Shown: piece by piece, positions 1-9,440 of the stretch
Position numbering within the stretch: position 1 is the first letter of the stretch
Layout: each line of letters starts with the position of its first letter
Assembly: GCA_028023455.1 (NCBI GenBank)
Contig: JAQFVV010006652.1
Location: forward strand, 126,001 to 190,000
Source: Epiperipatus broadwayi
Lineage: Eukaryota; Onychophora; Udeonychophora; Euonychophora; Peripatidae
Direction: 5' to 3'
DNA length: 64,000 bases
Program-made: the position numbers and the translations under genes
The notes under the pieces: generated by a model
What the model saw: only the letters and a program-made list of their open reading frames with translations
Databases searched by the model: none
What the model was told of the DNA's origin: nothing

Positions 1-334
1 ATTGAACAACCTAATACCATCATCATCATCCCCTTTAAACAATTTATACCTAGTGTATTTTACAGGGTTATGAATTACATCTAAGTGCCATTTCTAATTA
101 AGAAATATCTAACTAAAGAGTATATTTAGATCTATACACCTCTCTATTGTTGATTAATTCTGTACTCCTCAATACTTTCTCACTGTCAAAGCATGAACTC
201 AATGGAATAATTATAAAGTTTAAAATTATTTGCTTGGAATGAAACCATATACACACAAAAGGGATTTTTTACAATAAAAAAAAAAAATTATTTAATTACA
301 TCTTAAGATATATATATTTTAAAACACACTCAAA

Positions 335-458
335 CATCAAATATGAATTTTTATATGTGTGTCAAAGCATCAGCCAGGAAGCAAACCCGGGACAACTGCT
401 TGGAAGGCAGCTATGTTAACCACTCGGCCACCAACGCTTGACGCATCAAATATGAATT
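335..458 (-). mobile_element. tRNA-Gly(TCC)-derived mini-SINE with 15-bp target duplication (copy 1)
   Basis: Read on the minus strand, positions 361-442 form a tRNA-Gly-like body: D-arm/box A (TGGCCGAGTGGTTAA), an anticodon arm GCTGC-CTTCCAA-GCAGT with anticodon TCC, and a T-arm/box B (GGGTTTGCTTCC). The flanks CATCAAATATGAATT at 335-349 and 444-458 are identical and look like a target-site duplication, so this is a retroposed copy. It is not a functional tRNA gene, because the acceptor and T stems carry mismatches. The 3' tail is TTTGAC followed by ACACACATATAAA. Related copies lie at 35760-35863 and 50874-50955. Confidence 0.75.
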
Positions 459-791
459 GATACTAGCTAATAAATAGAAAATTATATTTAAATTTAATTA
501 ATAAGAATAATAAATCGTAGTGGTATATGACATTTTAATTCCTAAAACAATAAATGAAATAAAATTTCATTTTACCCAAAAATCATTAGTTAGTTAATTA
601 GAGCATTCTTATTAAAAAATCATGGCACCATATTTAGGAGAATCTGATTATTATTAAAATGGATATAGTAACCATTGACAAATATTACAGTTTTAATATC
701 TTCATGGCTGGTATAGTTAATTATTGTTATGACAGATATAACAAAATAAAACTTATAAGTTAACCATCATCTCCTCTCTCCCCACAGATAG

Positions 792-932
792 GCAACAAGT
801 GATTTTCCACAGAAGAGTATGAAGTCCCGACTGACATACACTGCAGTTTGGCACAGCATTCTTCTTGGTTTCATTTTCTTCATAAATTTTGTCATCATAA
901 AATGCTGGAAATTAGCAATTCTTTGGCTATAA
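792..932 (+). CDS. tentative terminal coding exon, small hydrophobic product
   Basis: A pyrimidine-rich tract ending in CCCCACAGATAG (774-791) precedes an open frame of 46 codons that ends in TAA at 930-932. The product begins ATSDFPQKSMKSR and has a hydrophobic segment near its end (LLGFIFFINFVII). The local composition is less AT-biased than the surroundings. I do not recognise the protein. The acceptor would have to be the second AG (after ATAG), because using the first AG puts a TAG in frame. It could be chance; nothing adjacent confirms a gene. Confidence 0.2.
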   Translation, partial: ATSDFPQKSMKSRLTYTAVWHSILLGFIFFINFVIIKCWKLAILWL

Positions 933-1252
933 TTGCTTCCATGTCAATGTCTACAACAGGAACAAAAGAGAGCTGGAACTACAGAGTGACCTGAGCAAGA
1001 ACAAAAAGCGAAAACCAAGAGAGGGAGTAGTTTGTACATTGCCTATCTATATACCTCACCTGTAACAATAGAATAATGCCCTATCTAATCAAAATTTTAG
1101 TTTGGTCAATCATAAGAACAAAAAAAAATCTCTCTTTTCTTTAAAATCATTAATAAATTCTTTTTTCTTCAATATCAGTAAATTACAGAAAATATAAGTT
1201 AATTAAGAAAAAACATTTTTGATGAAGCATGAAAATATATAATAAAATACAA

Positions 1253-1309
1253 ATGACCCCCAAAATGCATTTCGTGCTGAACCAGTACTCATCAGTTGAC
1301 CCAGGTCAC
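1253..1309 (-). ncRNA. type-I hammerhead ribozyme-like fold (family B)
   Basis: The minus strand reads CTGATGA (1295-1289), a stem II hairpin GTACTG-GTT-CAGCAC with the canonical G-C closing pair, GAAA (1273-1270), then the palindrome ATGCAT as a minimal stem III. Outer flanks TGACC/GGTCA and TCAA/TTGG can pair as stem I. The expected cleavage triplet is ATT rather than the usual GTC, which is permissible (NUH) but weaker. The order CTGANGA-stemII-GAAA-stemIII is the type-I layout known from Penelope-like elements and animal retrozymes. Decayed relatives lie at 27735-27790 and 43240-43300. Confidence 0.55.
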
Positions 1310-1350
1310 TATCTCTCATATATGAGACATTGTAAAAATTCTGTTTTTTT

Positions 1351-1373
1351 TTGTTGTTGTTGTTGTTGTTGTT
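1351..1373. repeat. (TTG)n microsatellite after a T run
   Basis: About seven TTG units follow a T9 run. The short open frame across it is a repeat artefact. Confidence 0.95.
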
Positions 1374-2213
1374 ATCTATTTTTTAATGACAGAAAATCAG
1401 ATAAAGTACTTTTTTCCTTAAAACAATACAAATAAATTAAATGATTGTTATTATTATTTTAGTTTCAATAAAAAGTAAAATTTTGTCTTATCTTTTGATA
1501 TGATTTATGTAATAAATTATAAAACAGCAATATATTTTCATGAAATAGATATATATACAAGAAACTACATAGCTTTACAATTATCAAACTTCAGATTAGA
1601 AATATTAATTCAACCTTTCTCCAATTAAAATTTTTGTAGTGCCAAAAATGTATAACAAATCATTTTTTCTTAGAAAATCAATTATTATCAATACGTCAAC
1701 CTATACTGCAAATTTATTTAATTTAAATTAGTTATTAGTAATGATAACATTACATATATTGAAAGTGAGCATGTTTTGAGTATTCTCACTGTCTCAGATA
1801 AACGTAGACTATCATTAATATTCTAATTATTCAAAGTTATTCAAGTTTAGCTTGACAAATTTGAATAACAAGGATGAAATGCACATCCAAGTAATACATA
1901 CACAATAAATTATACAAACACATATTCAAATATACATTAAACCCACACCTAACACACATTAAAAATGTAATAACACGTGAATAAATTACATATTTATTAA
2001 ATGCATTACATTAATAAATGAATAAACATTTTTTTATTTAACTGATTTTATAAAGTATATACACAATGTGCCCCAGTGAAAATCTGTCTGGTTCTCTCTC
2101 CAAGCTTCATGAAATGCCATGTATGAACTAACAATTATTTAACACAATATTTTTACGTCTCTAGCATGCCTGAATCATGAATTATGATATAAAATGTGAC
2201 AAACAAATATACC
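1374..2213. other. AT-rich spacer, nothing recognised
   Basis: Very AT-rich sequence with A/T homopolymers and short direct words. I see no open frame, tRNA-like boxes or inverted repeat. Confidence 0.7.
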
Positions 2214-2836
2214 AGACATATAGAGCACTTTAATAACATTAATTAAGCATGACATTCTTAGGATGCTTTCAACTTGGAAAAGTCATAAATGTAGCAGTAA
2301 TTGTGATAGGAGTGTGGGTATATATATATATTGTCTACAGGATAATTTACATAATATTTGCATTTAAGGTTATGTAGGTTGAATATGCCAATTTTTGGAA
2401 AGGGGGCCAAGATCCAGCCTGCCTCTCTGTCTACTACAGTCAGCACTCATATCTTTATAATAAAGACAAAACACATGCAGACACTCTCTCAATTTTCTTT
2501 GACTATTTTTCTTCAATGGGCCATGTCTTTGGGTCCACCCACTTCATTGTTATTTGCATGGAGTAAAATGCTGCCAACACAAAATCAAAGAAGTGTGGCA
2601 CATTTCAAGGGACAAATACACCATTCGCAAAAGAGAGTCCTGTGTCCCCCTTTCCAAAAAATGGCCTATCCAACCTATATAACCTTAAATGAAAATATTT
2701 TGTAAATTAGCCTGCACACAATATATATACACCTACACTCCCGTCACAATTACTGCTATGTTTATAACTTTTCTAAGTTGAAAGCATGCTAAGCCCATCA
2801 TGCTTAATTAACATTATTAAAGCTTTGCTCTATGCA
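2214..2836. mobile_element. foldback element with arms of about 190 bp
   Basis: The left arm (about 2214-2410) and the right arm (about 2646-2836) are inverted copies at roughly 85% identity by eye. Both arms include the words TTAATTAAGCATGA, GCATGCTTTCAACTT (or close variants) and GGTTATGTAGGTTG. The roughly 235-bp centre has no recognisable coding. Open frames on both strands here are arm shadows. It is probably a non-autonomous foldback/MITE insertion or a head-to-head pair of one repeat. Confidence 0.7.
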
Positions 2837-3277
2837 TCCCATGTATTTGTTTATTACATTTCTTTAGAGATAAAGCATCAAAATTTATAATTATAAAATA
2901 TGATGGTGTATTTTGTAACTTAATCCACAACAGAACAACATACTAGCATTTAATTTTGTTTTAAAATGGGCAAAACTGCTATGGTATCATTTGAAGTAAT
3001 TCAAACTGTGGATGGTAGAGAGTTGATGAGTTGCAAGAACATTTTCAAGTGGTTGGAAAGATACTGTAATGACAATGAAAGAATTAAAAAGGATCTATGA
3101 AGATAGGAAAACACAGTTCAACACTTCATATTGTAACTCTTGATCTAAACATACTACCATCTTAAACTTTACAGATGAATAGCTAGTTTATGTTGCTATG
3201 TAACACATCGAATTAGAAATGTCATTTATGTACAGCTTTATAAAGAGCTCACAAATAAGCTCATAACAAGCTTTGCA

Positions 3278-3340
3278 GAATATCCTCAACCCCAGACCAG
3301 TTTCTGCTACTGGCTTCATCAGTGAGGTGCCAGGATATTC
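3278..3340 (-). ncRNA. type-I hammerhead ribozyme-like fold (family A)
   Basis: On the minus strand the flanks GAATATCCT and AGGATATTC pair perfectly, then CCTCA pairs with TGGGG as proximal stem I. The core has CTGATGA (3322-3316), a short stem II (GC-CAGTA-GC flanked by A/A), GAAA (3304-3301) and GTC (3297-3295) as the expected cleavage triplet, with stem III formed by ACTGGT. Every invariant core base is present. The weak point is the 2-bp stem II. The sequence is closely related to the two copies at 18.3 kb. Confidence 0.65.
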
Positions 3341-3344
3341 AAGC

Positions 3345-4373
3345 ATTAGATTAAAAATACCAGGACATACAGCTTGCAGAGAGAACCGGTCACCTTTTCA
3401 CTAGGATGCACATGTGTTTATAGTCAAATTCAGATTCTAAATTTCTTTTTTGATGCTCAACAATGTGTTTCAGAAGAATTCTTGAGCGATCATCTTTTTT
3501 AAAAATTCTACAAAAGAAATAATAATAAAAAAAAATAGTTATCAAATGAAAAGTTAATGGTAATTATATTTTTTTAACTATCATAAAATGATGATAAATT
3601 AAAGATGAATTAAAATAAAATTAATTGATTTTTTTAAATAATTAATCAATTACTAATTTTTTAAAGACAGAAAATTTAAAAAAAAGATCAGTGACATCCA
3701 CTTATTAAATTGACATGAATTAATTTAAATAATTCAGTAAAATAACTTGTGCTGATTTTAAATTAATAAGCTTTACAATTTAAAGAATCAAATCTTGTTC
3801 TTCTTAAGAATCTTATTAATTAATCATGTTTATTAAATTAATAATTATTTGAAATTAAAACTCTCAAATCAGTTAATTCTCAAATGCTTTAAAATAAATA
3901 ATAATCTGTGTTAACTTCTCCTTCCTGGACATAAACCACATTCCAATTCATCACTGCCACTATAAGAACTAAAAAATCATATGATGATTATTTGGAAATA
4001 AATTATCCAGCTTCTTATAACTAAATGTTAAGATGGAATATGTATTGTATTCAAAATACTAAAAAGAGTTCAACCAGTAAAGTACAAAAGTGAAAACAAA
4101 TTTCATTCTAATATTTTATTATTGAATGGCTTCAAAGAGCAAACCAACACTCTTCTGTCATATTATGGATAATACATCATGAAATTAAGTTAAATAACAG
4201 CATTTCATACAGTTAATTTAGTTGCAATAATTATTTCACAGTGATAAAATACCTATTTTTTACCTTGTTAAAAAAAATGGCACCGTTTTGAACTCTTTGT
4301 TGCTCATCAATATTTAAAAGTTGCTGAAGATTTTCCTTCTACTACTATCTCATAAAAGACAAGTTTTTTTTTA
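3345..4373. other. AT-rich spacer, nothing recognised
   Basis: Dominated by A/T runs and TTAATTAA-like words. No coding frame or convincing structure was seen. Confidence 0.65.
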
Positions 4374-5045
4374 ACATTATCTGTTGCATTCAAAACATTA
4401 AACACATTTTCACAATATAATAATACAACCATTGTATAAAACAAAAAAGCTTAAAAATAATATAAAACAATATAAAAAACTATTGCCAAACACTTTCAAC
4501 TTGTCTCGAGTATGCATCAAAACTGCATAAAAATTATTATTACCTTACTAAGTGATAAGCTCAAACATTTCACTATATTGTCCAGGAACAACTAATCAGA
4601 AAACTGGTCAACTTTGCATTAATAGCACCAGGTTGTAGGGCAATATATACAGGTGAGACTAAAACAAATATTAAATATTGTCTTCATCAACATAAATATA
4701 CGTATAAAAGGGCAATGGAGGATGATATACTTTATTCAACTTTTTATATCCATCAAAGTATTTATTGGCATATATGTTATCCATGGCATTTTAGTATATT
4801 AATGTATGAGACATATGGAAAAAAATGTAAGATCAAGGAATCATATGCTATAAAGAATTCTTCAGGCACTATTAATGCAAAGTTGACTAGTTTTTCGATT
4901 AGTTGTTCCTGGCTGATATAATAAAATGTTCAAGTAGTAGTGCTTTATATTGTTTTATATTATTTTTAAGTTTCTCTTTTTTATACAATAGTCATATTGT
5001 TATATGGTGATTTATTTTTATATTAATAGAAGTATTTTTATATAT
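4374..5045 (+). mobile_element. truncated Penelope-like element with inverted copy of its own 3' end
   Basis: A PLE 3' portion (GIY-YIG coding at 4631-4921 and a 3' tail to about 5045) is preceded at about 4385-4630 by an inverted copy of the same tail. Inverted words include GTTGTTCCTGG, ATTAATGCAAAGTTGA and TTATATTGTTTTATATTATT. The inverted arm stops exactly where the GIY-YIG coding begins. PLE insertions are known for 5' truncation and inverted or tandem pseudo-LTR arrangements, which explains the structure. The RTE fragment at 5088 follows directly. Confidence 0.75.
4631..4921 (+). pseudogene. PLE GIY-YIG endonuclease and C-terminus (5'-truncated)
   Basis: The open frame starts inside the endonuclease: GCRAIYTGETKTNIKYC matches the second half of a GIY-YIG domain (x-IYxGET-K-x(2)-I), followed by a HQHKYTYKRA-like basic helix. 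The tail KCKIKESYAIKNS is the PLE C-terminal helix and resembles KCKIKEPYFITSN in the element at 23.8-25.4 kb. The reverse transcriptase part is absent. No stop interrupts the roughly 96 codons, suggesting a fairly recent copy, but the protein cannot be functional. Confidence 0.75.
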
Positions 5046-5087
5046 TATAAATACATTTTATAGATCTATTTTTTATAATTAGCAAAG

Positions 5088-5452
5088 ATAACACAATCAT
5101 CAGCATATTGTAAATCCTGAATGCAATTTTCCTTTTAATTAGTTCAAATTAAAAATTCCACCATTAAACCTGTAGAGCATCTTGTTTTAGGATTCATTAT
5201 ATCACCCATAAATTGTTCCAAAGTCATAAAAAATCAAAAAGAATGTTGGAGCAAAGACATAATCCTCTTTAACACCACTTTTCATTTCAATGTCTCAGAC
5301 TTACCACTTGTATTAATAACATATATTCCATCATGTTGTATAACATGGATAAACTTTGAAGCATAATCAATTAACTTCTAACAATGCCATAGACTTTTCC
5401 AATGAATTAAGTCAAATACCGTGATCAATAAAAGCAATGTATAAATTACTTC
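5088..5452 (-). pseudogene. RTE-clade LINE reverse transcriptase fragment
   Basis: Translation of the minus strand, across frameshifts, gives RT landmarks in order: LYIAFID (motif with the first catalytic Asp), GVKEDYVFAPTFF (the GVKQGCVLAPTLF block of RTE elements), FNLN, and LQYADDCVIFA (the catalytic YADD) at about 5090-5115. Several stops interrupt it. It is a dead internal fragment of an RTE-type non-LTR retrotransposon. The minus orientation matches the 3'-end copy at 7.7-8.4 kb, but about 2.3 kb of other sequence separates them. Confidence 0.7.
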
Positions 5453-5459
5453 TTCCCCC

Positions 5460-6275
5460 CTCCTCCTATTTTCCTGGCAACAAAACCATGTCTATAGTGC
5501 TTCTTGCTTCTCTAGACCACGCCTCTAGTTAAAAGTTAATAAAGAATGTATCCAAGATATAAATATTCTCTAGAGATCTTCAACAACTTATATCTATGAA
5601 AGTTAAATTTACATAATTAATTAAATAAGATGTACTATCAAATATTTAGCAATCGTAGATAACCATAATGATTTTAATGAAGACTAAAATTTCACTATCC
5701 GGACTAATATGTAAGTACCATTATAATCACCCCATAAAAACTGTTACACTTTAAAAATAAATATGTGGCCTAATAAACTTTCGTGACTTTTTAACAATTC
5801 AGCATTCATAAAAGGGAAATGTATTTTGAGAACACGTCTTTTAACATGATTTGATTTCGGCTTGTAAAGAATTGCAAATAAAGATTCATTCTTACAGCCT
5901 ATGGATAGATTTAATTTCTTCATAAAAGGATGTGTTAAAAACAGGACCACATTACTATATCACATCAAGTGATTGGTGTAACATTGCATAGATGTTAAAA
6001 CTGTGACCACAAATTTACTGATTTTTTAAAAAATTAATGTTTGAGATAGGTTTAATAATTTTAATTGCAGGTAAATAATTTTTACTGCTGATCAAATATG
6101 TATATTTATGAATAAAAATATTTCATGGAACAATCATGTCCGAATATGTTACTAGAACAAATTTGCAGGCAGATTCTAAAGAAGTATTTTAAAAATAAAA
6201 TTGCAAACACAGTTATTCTTTGGCGCATTAATGCCAATATATTCTATCTCTTTTTATTAGATGGAAACATGGAAT
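5460..6275. other. AT-rich spacer, nothing recognised
   Basis: It includes a 68-codon minus-strand frame (5744-5950) with no recognisable motif. I treat that as chance. Confidence 0.6.
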
Positions 6276-6590
6276 TGTAATTATAAATTTATTTAAACAC
6301 ACATTGATTACATAAATAATATTTACTAAGGCTGTAACCTCAAGCATATGCATGTAAAAATGCGATAGTAGGGACTTCTACAGGTCTTAACCACAAGCTT
6401 ATGTCGCTCTCAGATCTAACCACTTCAGCTTCACCTATTTATAGAGAAAGTAGGTTGAAGTACAGAAAAGGGTTCCCCTCTTATCTTCCAAAATGTAAGC
6501 TTGTGGTTAAGACCTGTAGAGGTCCCTACTATCGCATTTTTACATGCATATGCTCGAGATTACAGCCTTAGTAAATATTAAACATAGAAT
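6276..6590. mobile_element. foldback element with arms of about 86 bp
   Basis: The left arm (6318-6403) and the right arm (6495-6579) are near-perfect inverted copies sharing TTACTAAGGCTGTAA, GCATATGCATGTAAAAATGC and TCTTAACCACAAGCTTA, with a roughly 90-bp centre. Flank similarity to a partial copy at 42930-43048 starts upstream at 6276, so the full repeat is longer than the palindrome. A cruciform or long hairpin RNA would form readily. No coding content. Confidence 0.8.
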
Positions 6591-6594
6591 TGTA

Positions 6595-7740
6595 AGAGTT
6601 TTGTTTTTATATATCATGTATAGTTAAGCAGTCAGATGTTAATCTGCTTTTTAATAATTCCAACTTTTCAACCGTGTATCTGCTATGGAGATAGCAGACT
6701 GCCATGTACTTTTCTAAAACCATGTTCACTAATCTAAAAACACTCGAAAAGTAGAACAAATCAAATTCATGCAGTTCAAATTAATGATAATGCACCTGCT
6801 GTACCAATGAAATATCACTAACTTTCTCTACTTACATTCAGCATATTCTTTTAGGTGTTTACTTTATTCCAGAGCTACTAACAAATCCATACATTAAAAC
6901 TACTCGGGAGATGTGGATTATATTAGCACTATCATGTAATGCCCACTAATTATTCAAGCTTACAATAGGTGGCCCTGGTGTAGAGAAAAAAAGAGTATGT
7001 ATTTCTAAAAGCATAATTACACACATATATATATGAACGACTTATCTAACTTTTAGACTACATAGACTTTAACAATGTTTTTTTTTTTTTTATAAACATC
7101 AAATATTTAACATTCATTTTCAGAAGAATTTATATTTAAATTTTTTTGTTACATTATTTTTATTTATTCCCATAACGAATAACATCACAAATCTTCTTTT
7201 TTATAAAATTTTACATTTAAAAGAAACCTTTAAAAACGCTCTGAATAATTTATCTTTATATAAATTTATAGCAAATTTATATCTAGAATATACCAAGGTG
7301 CTATTAACTTGTTCAACTGTCTATCGTGAAGGCGTTTCTAAAAGTACAAGAAGGTATTTTAAATATTAGAATTATTACAAGCAAGCTGACAGCCAGTGGT
7401 ATGGGAATTGTCCAAGCTTTCTTCATTTCAATGAAAATCAGAGAAAAAATACTAATATATAGTATATATGTAGGTTTTTTCCTATAATTTTTTTTTTTTT
7501 AATAAAAATTGATATTATGTAAAAATTTACTTTTCATCTTGAAATAATGCAATACATACCTACAGAATAGACTTGGGAAGTTCATTGCTAAATAAAATAA
7601 ATGTAAAATTATTAATAATTATAACATTAAAATAATAAAAATTCTGAGAACAATAAATTCATTGATTCTTTCATTTTTTTTATAGATGAAATAATATTGT
7701 TTCTATCCTGCAAATTTATGTTTATTGAGTAGCACATACA
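6595..7740. other. AT-rich spacer, nothing firm
   Basis: T11 and T12 runs and short AT words. A weak dispersed-repeat word near 6950 (attattcaagcttacaata) recurs at about 46680 and 49310. No gene is seen. Confidence 0.6.
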
Positions 7741-8366
7741 TCATCATCATCATCATCATTGTCAACCATTATCAATCCACTGCAGGATAAAGGTCTCTCT
7801 AAGTTCAATCCATCTTCGATCTCTTCTCCACATCATCCCTCCACATTTCTTATTTCATCCATCCATCTTATATGTAGTCTCTGTCTGGGTCTTTTACAAT
7901 ATCTTGCAAGCCAATTTAAGATTTTAAGTGTCCATCTATTATCATCTCTTCTAGAAACATGTCCAGCCCAATTCCACTTCAATATTTTAATTCTTTCAAT
8001 GATGTCAGTAAGACCTGTTTGTTCTCTTACTCATATATTGTGTTTTTGATCTCTTCTTGTTACTCCTAACATGCATCTCTCCATACTTATTTGACTGGAC
8101 TGAAGTCTCTGTATTGCTCTTCTATTAAAAGTCCAAGTCTCAGATCCATAAGTAAAGACTGGTAAAACACATTTACTGAAAATCATTTTCAAACACATTG
8201 GTATGTTTCCTTTTAATATAAAGTTATTTCCACCAAAAACACTCCAACCAAGTTTAATTCCATGATTAATTTCATCCATTATATTTCCATCTGTAATAAT
8301 AACCTGACCAACGTATTTGTAGTTATTAACTTCTACTAACTTATCATAATCAATCTTTATTTTCAT
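7741..8366 (-). pseudogene. RTE-clade LINE 3' end: RT C-terminal region with (ATG)n tail
   Basis: The minus-strand frame from 8366 reads through VNNYKYVGQVIITDGN, IKLGWSVFGGNNFIL, IPMCLK, VLPVFTYGSETWT and MERCMLGVTRRD. These blocks are in the order typical of the C-terminal part of RTE-type endonuclease/RT proteins. After a frame break near 8031 it continues with KWNWAGHVSRRDDNRWT and DEIRNVEG, and ends near LIMVDND. The element terminates in an (ATG)n tail at 7741-7760, the short tandem 3' tail that RTE elements use instead of poly(A). It is 5'-truncated at about 8366, where an A13 run begins, and has at least one frameshift and internal stops. A much more decayed copy lies at 44848-45306. 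Confidence 0.85.
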
Positions 8367-8669
8367 CTTTTCTCAAAAGATAAAAAAAAAAAAAAGATAT
8401 ATATATAATTTTTATTCTGTTAATTATTCTCACATTTTAAGAATTTTGTTTCCACATTTATTCGTTATAGAGAAGTAAATACTCGAAATATAAATAGCAT
8501 TCATTATATGTTTACTAAAATGAGAGAACGACAGATTCACTAAATAAAAAAATATTCTGAATCAAACCTTAATTCTGTCACTTCTGATGTTTGACATAAT
8601 ATCACCCTCCCACTTCAATCAATGAACCATTCGATTATTTTATTTTAATTATACATTATATATTGAAAT

Positions 8670-8948
8670 GATTCTTAATCAGAAGGTAATCAGCCTTCGC
8701 ATGGGCTGTTTAATCATATTACTAAGTCAATGGTTTTATAGTGATTGCTTAGGACACTCTCAAACCCAAATGCAAGATAAAGACTTTTAAAAAGATAATA
8801 ATAGTTCTCTTATCTCTGTACCTAAATGCAATTATATAAGCCAATCTAAAGCATTTCAGAATAACAGCATACTCACTACAACATCGGTAGGTGAGTAACA
8901 TACTTAAACAATGCATGTCGAAGGTTGATTGCTTTCTGATTAAGAATT
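8670..8948. mobile_element. short inverted-repeat (MITE-like) element
   Basis: The terminal regions 8670-8723 and about 8895-8948 are inverted copies: ATTCTTAATCAGAA, then (G/A)CAATCA-CCTTCG, then GTTTAA-ATATTAC variants. The roughly 170-bp centre is unremarkable. It looks like a small non-autonomous DNA element. Target duplication not resolved. Confidence 0.5.
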
Positions 8949-9287
8949 ACTAACGAAAAAATTGCACTTGTAAATTATGTTATTGTTAAATATATTAAAA
9001 CAATGTTTGCATATATATATATATGTGTGTGTTATGCAAATACTATAGTGCAAAAATTATTTATTAAATTAAATGATATTGATGGTTTGATGTGGGTTAT
9101 GCATACAATAAGTGATATGGAGTATCTACATAACTTGAAACAGACTGAACTATTATTTTTATTTTTTTATGGGCACTGAAAGAAAAAGCAAACACAAAAA
9201 CAATTATATCCTGATGATTAAATTACAAACATAATGTAACATATTCTCATCATATAAAGTTACCTATTGAATGCCTTTAGACCTGTG

Positions 9288-9440
9288 TGCTAGCAGTGTG
9301 CTATTACTAACAGTTGAATGTAATTGGCATATTTAAATCAAGTTAATTTTTTTCAAAGACATTCAATACTTAATATTAGATAATGGAAATAGTCCAATAT
9401 ATAAATACAACCAAAATACCATCATCACAAAGCTGCAGGA
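9288..9440 (+). repeat. fragment of PLE-associated tail repeat
   Basis: It contains the tail words of the family at 21.4, 40.3 and 42.3 kb: CTATTACTAACAGTTGAATG, AAGACATTCAATACTTA, AATGGAAATAGTCCAATATA and ACCATCATCACAAAG-TGCAGG. Only the terminal part is present. Confidence 0.7.

Noticed and set aside
2258-2705. Overlapping frames on opposite strands (62 and 115 codons)
   Set aside because: They lie in the arms and centre of a foldback repeat and have no motif.
7759-8049. 96-codon plus-strand frame
   Set aside because: Antisense shadow of the RTE 3' end on the minus strand, through its ATC-repeat tail.
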